Shown piece by piece: positions 31,504 to 33,198 of a stretch of DNA of 33,198 bases. The DNA is from a virus. The translations under genes were made by a program, and so were the position numbers. The DNA is taken from positions 1 to 33,198 of IMG/VR virus record IMGVR_UViG_3300029448_000194. One strand, given 5' to 3'. The notes under the pieces are model-generated. The model did no database searches and had not been told where the DNA came from. It saw only the letters and a list, made by a program, of their open reading frames with translations. How positions within the stretch are numbered: position 1 is the first letter of the stretch; the number at the start of each line of letters is the position of its first letter.

Positions 31504-32011
31504 AGTTTGATACGAAGTTTTTTGAAAATTTGAAATCGGAAAGTACAAGGAGTAATTACCTTTGTATGGGATTGGCTGAACAAGAGATAGACTTTGAAGT
31601 CTCTAAGGCAATCTAAGATGAGTTCGTGGTGAACCTACAAAGCCGAATGGTAGAGTAGTTGAGACATCAATCATCTAATGTACTTTTAGAAAAAACAAAG
31701 AAGCGATTCTTGGACTTTGTTGTGGGTAAGGGTAATACCGAAATCCCACTTTATGGCTGAATTAATCTAAACTTAGAGAGATAAGGCAATACTACAGAAG
31801 TTGTATTCACTTCAATGAGATTAACCATCTTGAGAAGAACCAAAGTAACTTTTGGGTAGTAGGTACAAAGTGAAAAAAAATCTAAGCTAAAAGTTGTGGG
31901 TATTCGCAAATCTCACATCCCCAAAATTTCAATAAATTAAAAAAAAGGTTCAACCGTATTTTTAGTTTCCACTTATAAATAAACTTAAAAAGACAACAGA
32001 ACCTTTTTTTT
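31504..32011 (+). ncRNA. Candidate ~500-nt structured non-coding RNA
   Basis: Nearly 700 bases between 31443 and 32137 hold no plausible gene. The sequence is less AT-rich than other gaps and is dense in hairpins: 31544-31566 (TACAAGG/CCTTTGTA), a junction closed by ATTGGCT (31571-31577) and AGCCGAAT (31641-31648) enclosing GACT/AGTC (31590-31601) and GTTC/GAAC (31622-31634), ACAAAG/CTTTGT (31695-31720), GTGGG/CCCAC (31722-31749), AATAC/GTATT (31788-31807), CTTCAA/TTGAGAAG (31810-31837) and CCAAAG/CTTTTGG (31840-31855). It starts just after a sigma70-like promoter and ends at a terminator. It lacks recognisable tmRNA, RNase P, 6S or group I intron signatures. The class is unknown; boundaries are estimates. 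Confidence 0.65.
31940..32011 (+). terminator. Terminator of the structured RNA
   Basis: AAAAAAAGGTTC (31940-31951) pairs with GAACCTTTTTTT (31999-32010) over 12 bp, ending in a T8 run. The long loop folds again: TTTTTAGTTT with AAACTTAAAAA around CCACTTATAAAT. It separates the RNA from the gp32 transcript. Confidence 0.75.
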
Positions 32012-32025
32012 ATGCAAAATAAAGT

Positions 32026-32076
32026 AAAAAAGATCATCTTTTTATCAAACTCGAATATACTTATTTATGTATCAAG
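32026..32076 (+). promoter_or_regulatory. Promoter-like element before gp32
   Basis: AAAAAAGATCATC (32026-32038) and TATGTATCAAG (32066-32076) repeat the elements before the structured RNA with a spacing of 27 instead of 28 nt. A good -35 hexamer is absent here, so a phage or activator-dependent promoter is likely. Confidence 0.45.
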
Positions 32077-32136
32077 GTTATACTTGATTAAATAATACAA
32101 ATTAAAAAATAAAACATAACTATAAGGAGTTAAAAA
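32071..32136 (+). promoter_or_regulatory. gp32 leader: hairpin and A-rich operator-like stretch
   Basis: ATCAAG-GTTATA-CTTGAT (32071-32088) forms a hairpin, followed by an unstructured A/T-only run up to the TAAGGAG site. T4 gp32 represses its own mRNA by binding such an unstructured stretch downstream of a folded element, so this arrangement would allow autoregulation. Confidence 0.4.
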
Positions 32137-32895
32137 ATGGACTTAAATGCTATTCGTAAGAGGTTAAATCAACTTCAAACAACAAACAATCGTACATCAA
32201 GTTTATGGAAACCACAACCAGGAAAGACTCAAATTAGAATCGTACCTTACGCTTTTAATAAAGAGAATCCTTTCATTGAATTGTTCTTCCACTACAATCT
32301 TAACAACAGATCATATCTTTCACCAATCACTTTTGGTAGACCAGACCCTATTGAGGAGTTTGCTCAAAAACTAAAAGGGAGTGGTAGTAAAGAAGACTAT
32401 CAACTTTCTCGTAAGTTGGAAGCAAAAATGAGAACATATGCACCAGTCATTGTTCGTGGTGAAGAATCACAAGGTGTTAAGTTTTGGGGATTTGGTAAAA
32501 CGGTTTATCAAGAACTACTTTCAATCATCGCTGACCCTGATTATGGTGATATTACAGATCCAGTCAATGGACGAGATGTATCAGTTGAATTCATTACAGC
32601 AGAAGAAAGTGGAGCATCTTTTCCAAAAACAAATATTAGGGTAAAACCTAATCAAACACCAGTATCAGATGATCCAGAGGTGTTGGAAAAAATCAAAACA
32701 CAACAAGATATTCGTGAGATTTATCAAGAGCAATCATATGACGACTTAACTGGCATTTTAAATGAATGGTTAAATCCAAGTGAGGATGATAAATCAGAAG
32801 AAGATACAAAAGATACCGTATCTACTACTGATTTAGGTAAAACTTCTAAAGTAAAAGATACTTCAGAAGCTTTTGATGAGTTATTCAACTCGTAA
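32137..32895 (+). CDS. 32: Single-stranded DNA-binding protein (gp32-like)
   Basis: The 252-residue protein matches gp32: LNAIRKRLNQLQTTN at the N-terminus (the cooperativity LAST-like region), SLWKPQPGKTQIRIVPY (about 22-38), ENPFIELFFHYNLNNRSYLS, VKFWGFGKTVYQELL and an acidic tail ending FDELFNS. It coats ssDNA in replication, recombination and repair; the acidic tail recruits partners. T4 gp32 (301) has a zinc site (His and three Cys); here FFHYNL keeps a histidine but the matching region (RSYLSPITFGRPDPI) has no cysteine, so this version should be zinc-free. It starts at ATG 32137 behind AAGGAG, and uvsX follows. Confidence 0.92.
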   Translation: MDLNAIRKRLNQLQTTNNRTSSLWKPQPGKTQIRIVPYAFNKENPFIELFFHYNLNNRSYLSPITFGRPDPIEEFAQKLKGSGSKEDYQLSRKLEAKMRTYAPVIVRGEESQGVKFWGFGKTVYQELLSIIADPDYGDITDPVNGRDVSVEFITAEESGASFPKTNIRVKPNQTPVSDDPEVLEKIKTQQDIREIYQEQSYDDLTGILNEWLNPSEDDKSEEDTKDTVSTTDLGKTSKVKDTSEAFDELFNS

Positions 32896-32906
32896 ATAAA
32901 AACCCC

Positions 32907-32974
32907 GTTAATGTGTGGCAACATACAACAAAAGTAGAGATGGGTGTTATTGTATTCCCTAACTACACATTAAC
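32907..32974 (+). promoter_or_regulatory. Structured element between gp32 and uvsX
   Basis: GTTAATGTGT (32907-32916) and ACACATTAAC (32965-32974) are perfectly complementary over 10 bp and enclose a second stem (ATACAA near 32923 with TTGTAT near 32950) and a purine-rich loop. ATTTTAATTT follows. It could be an attenuator or an mRNA protection or translation control element for uvsX. Confidence 0.6.
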
Positions 32975-33000
32975 ATTTTAATTTAACAAGGAGACACGAA

Positions 33001-33198
33001 TGTCAGTAACAGATGTTTTGGCGACAACATTAGCCGACTCACTAAATAAAAAATTCAAAGATAATAAAGTAGCATACTTTCTTGATGGTACGGATTCAAC
33101 ACCTACCGATATTAAGGATTTTATTTCTACTGGTAGTTCTATGTTAGACTTAGCAATATCAAATAAACCAGATGGTGGTATTGCAGTTGGTAGAATTA
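33001..33198 (+). CDS. uvsX: Recombinase UvsX (RecA-like), N-terminal part
   Basis: The frame opens at ATG 33001 behind AAGGAG and runs off the window. The 66 visible residues include VAYFLDGTDSTPTDIKDFIS and TGSSMLDLAISNKPDGGIAVGRI, the segment that precedes the Walker A motif in UvsX of T4-like phages. UvsX forms filaments on gp32-coated ssDNA for strand exchange and recombination-dependent replication. The gp32-uvsX order here makes functional sense. The ATPase motifs lie beyond the window. Confidence 0.88.

Noticed and set aside
31540-31930. Group I intron, tmRNA or RNase P RNA
   Set aside because: GGCAAT-like words occur twice (31607 and 31786), but the paired P7 core is not seen and the flanks are not split exons. 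No tag-coding frame or tRNA-like ends are visible for tmRNA, and no RNase P core motif is visible.
31946-31955. GGTTCAACC as a tRNA T-loop
   Set aside because: It is the 5' arm of the large terminator stem; no acceptor, D or anticodon arms are present.

Overview
This window is a contiguous piece of an AT-rich T4-type (contractile-tailed) phage genome. It carries almost the whole T4-like structural core in one direction: an acidic gp22-like prohead scaffold, major capsid protein gp23, neck proteins gp13 and gp14, a gp15-like tail completion protein, tail sheath gp18, tail tube gp19, a gp26/gp51-type tail or baseplate assembly pair, a tape-measure protein, a gp48/54-like tube-cap protein, a gp53-like LysM protein and a gp27-like hub. 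It ends in a replication module with gp32 and the start of uvsX. The base composition, the modular beta-rich tail fibres and the auxiliary genes (thyX, bS21, rimK) resemble marine T4-like phages. The host cannot be read from the sequence. Strong AGGAG-type ribosome binding sites argue against a host that ignores Shine-Dalgarno pairing.

Layout. 1-2.3 kb: an accessory cluster of tightly overlapping genes. Several begin with a ~10-residue peptide ending in [I/L]-x-E that looks like a T4-type capsid-targeting sequence. It includes a HAD phosphatase and ends with a phage ribosomal protein bS21. 2.4-5.3 kb: scaffold and capsid, closed by a strong terminator. 5.3-8.6 kb: neck and tail-completion genes. 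8.6-12 kb: a zinc-finger/NUMOD3-like gene and the tail fibre genes, one with a self-cleaving S74 chaperone. 12.4-14.8 kb: tail sheath and a bidirectional terminator. 14.9-15.6 kb: two small leftward genes, each with its own sigma70-like promoter. 15.7-26 kb: tail tube to hub. 26-29 kb: a coupled thyX-rimK-polA-like operon. 28.9-31.4 kb: two more proteins with capsid-targeting-like starts and one unknown. 31.45-32.01 kb: a gene-free stretch that looks like a ~500-nt structured non-coding RNA with its own promoter and terminator. 32.1-33.2 kb: gp32 and uvsX.

Most of the virion genes appear to be driven from a repeated element, TGATATTTAT or TATATTTAT, found in intergenic gaps upstream of gene groups and probably this phage's late promoter. 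The leftward genes and the non-coding RNA instead have sigma70-like elements.

The observations most worth following are: (1) a candidate +1/-2 programmed frameshift, with a T7 slip site and a GC-rich hairpin, joining the gp26-like gene to the next frame just upstream of the tape measure; (2) the ~500-nt orphan RNA next to gp32, flanked by duplicated promoter-like elements; (3) five proteins with a shared capsid-targeting-like N-terminus, implying a set of enzymes and proteins packaged in the head and possibly injected; (4) bS21 and RimK in one phage, suggesting it alters the platform of the host 30S subunit; (5) a short, divergent family-A DNA polymerase translationally coupled to thyX and rimK.
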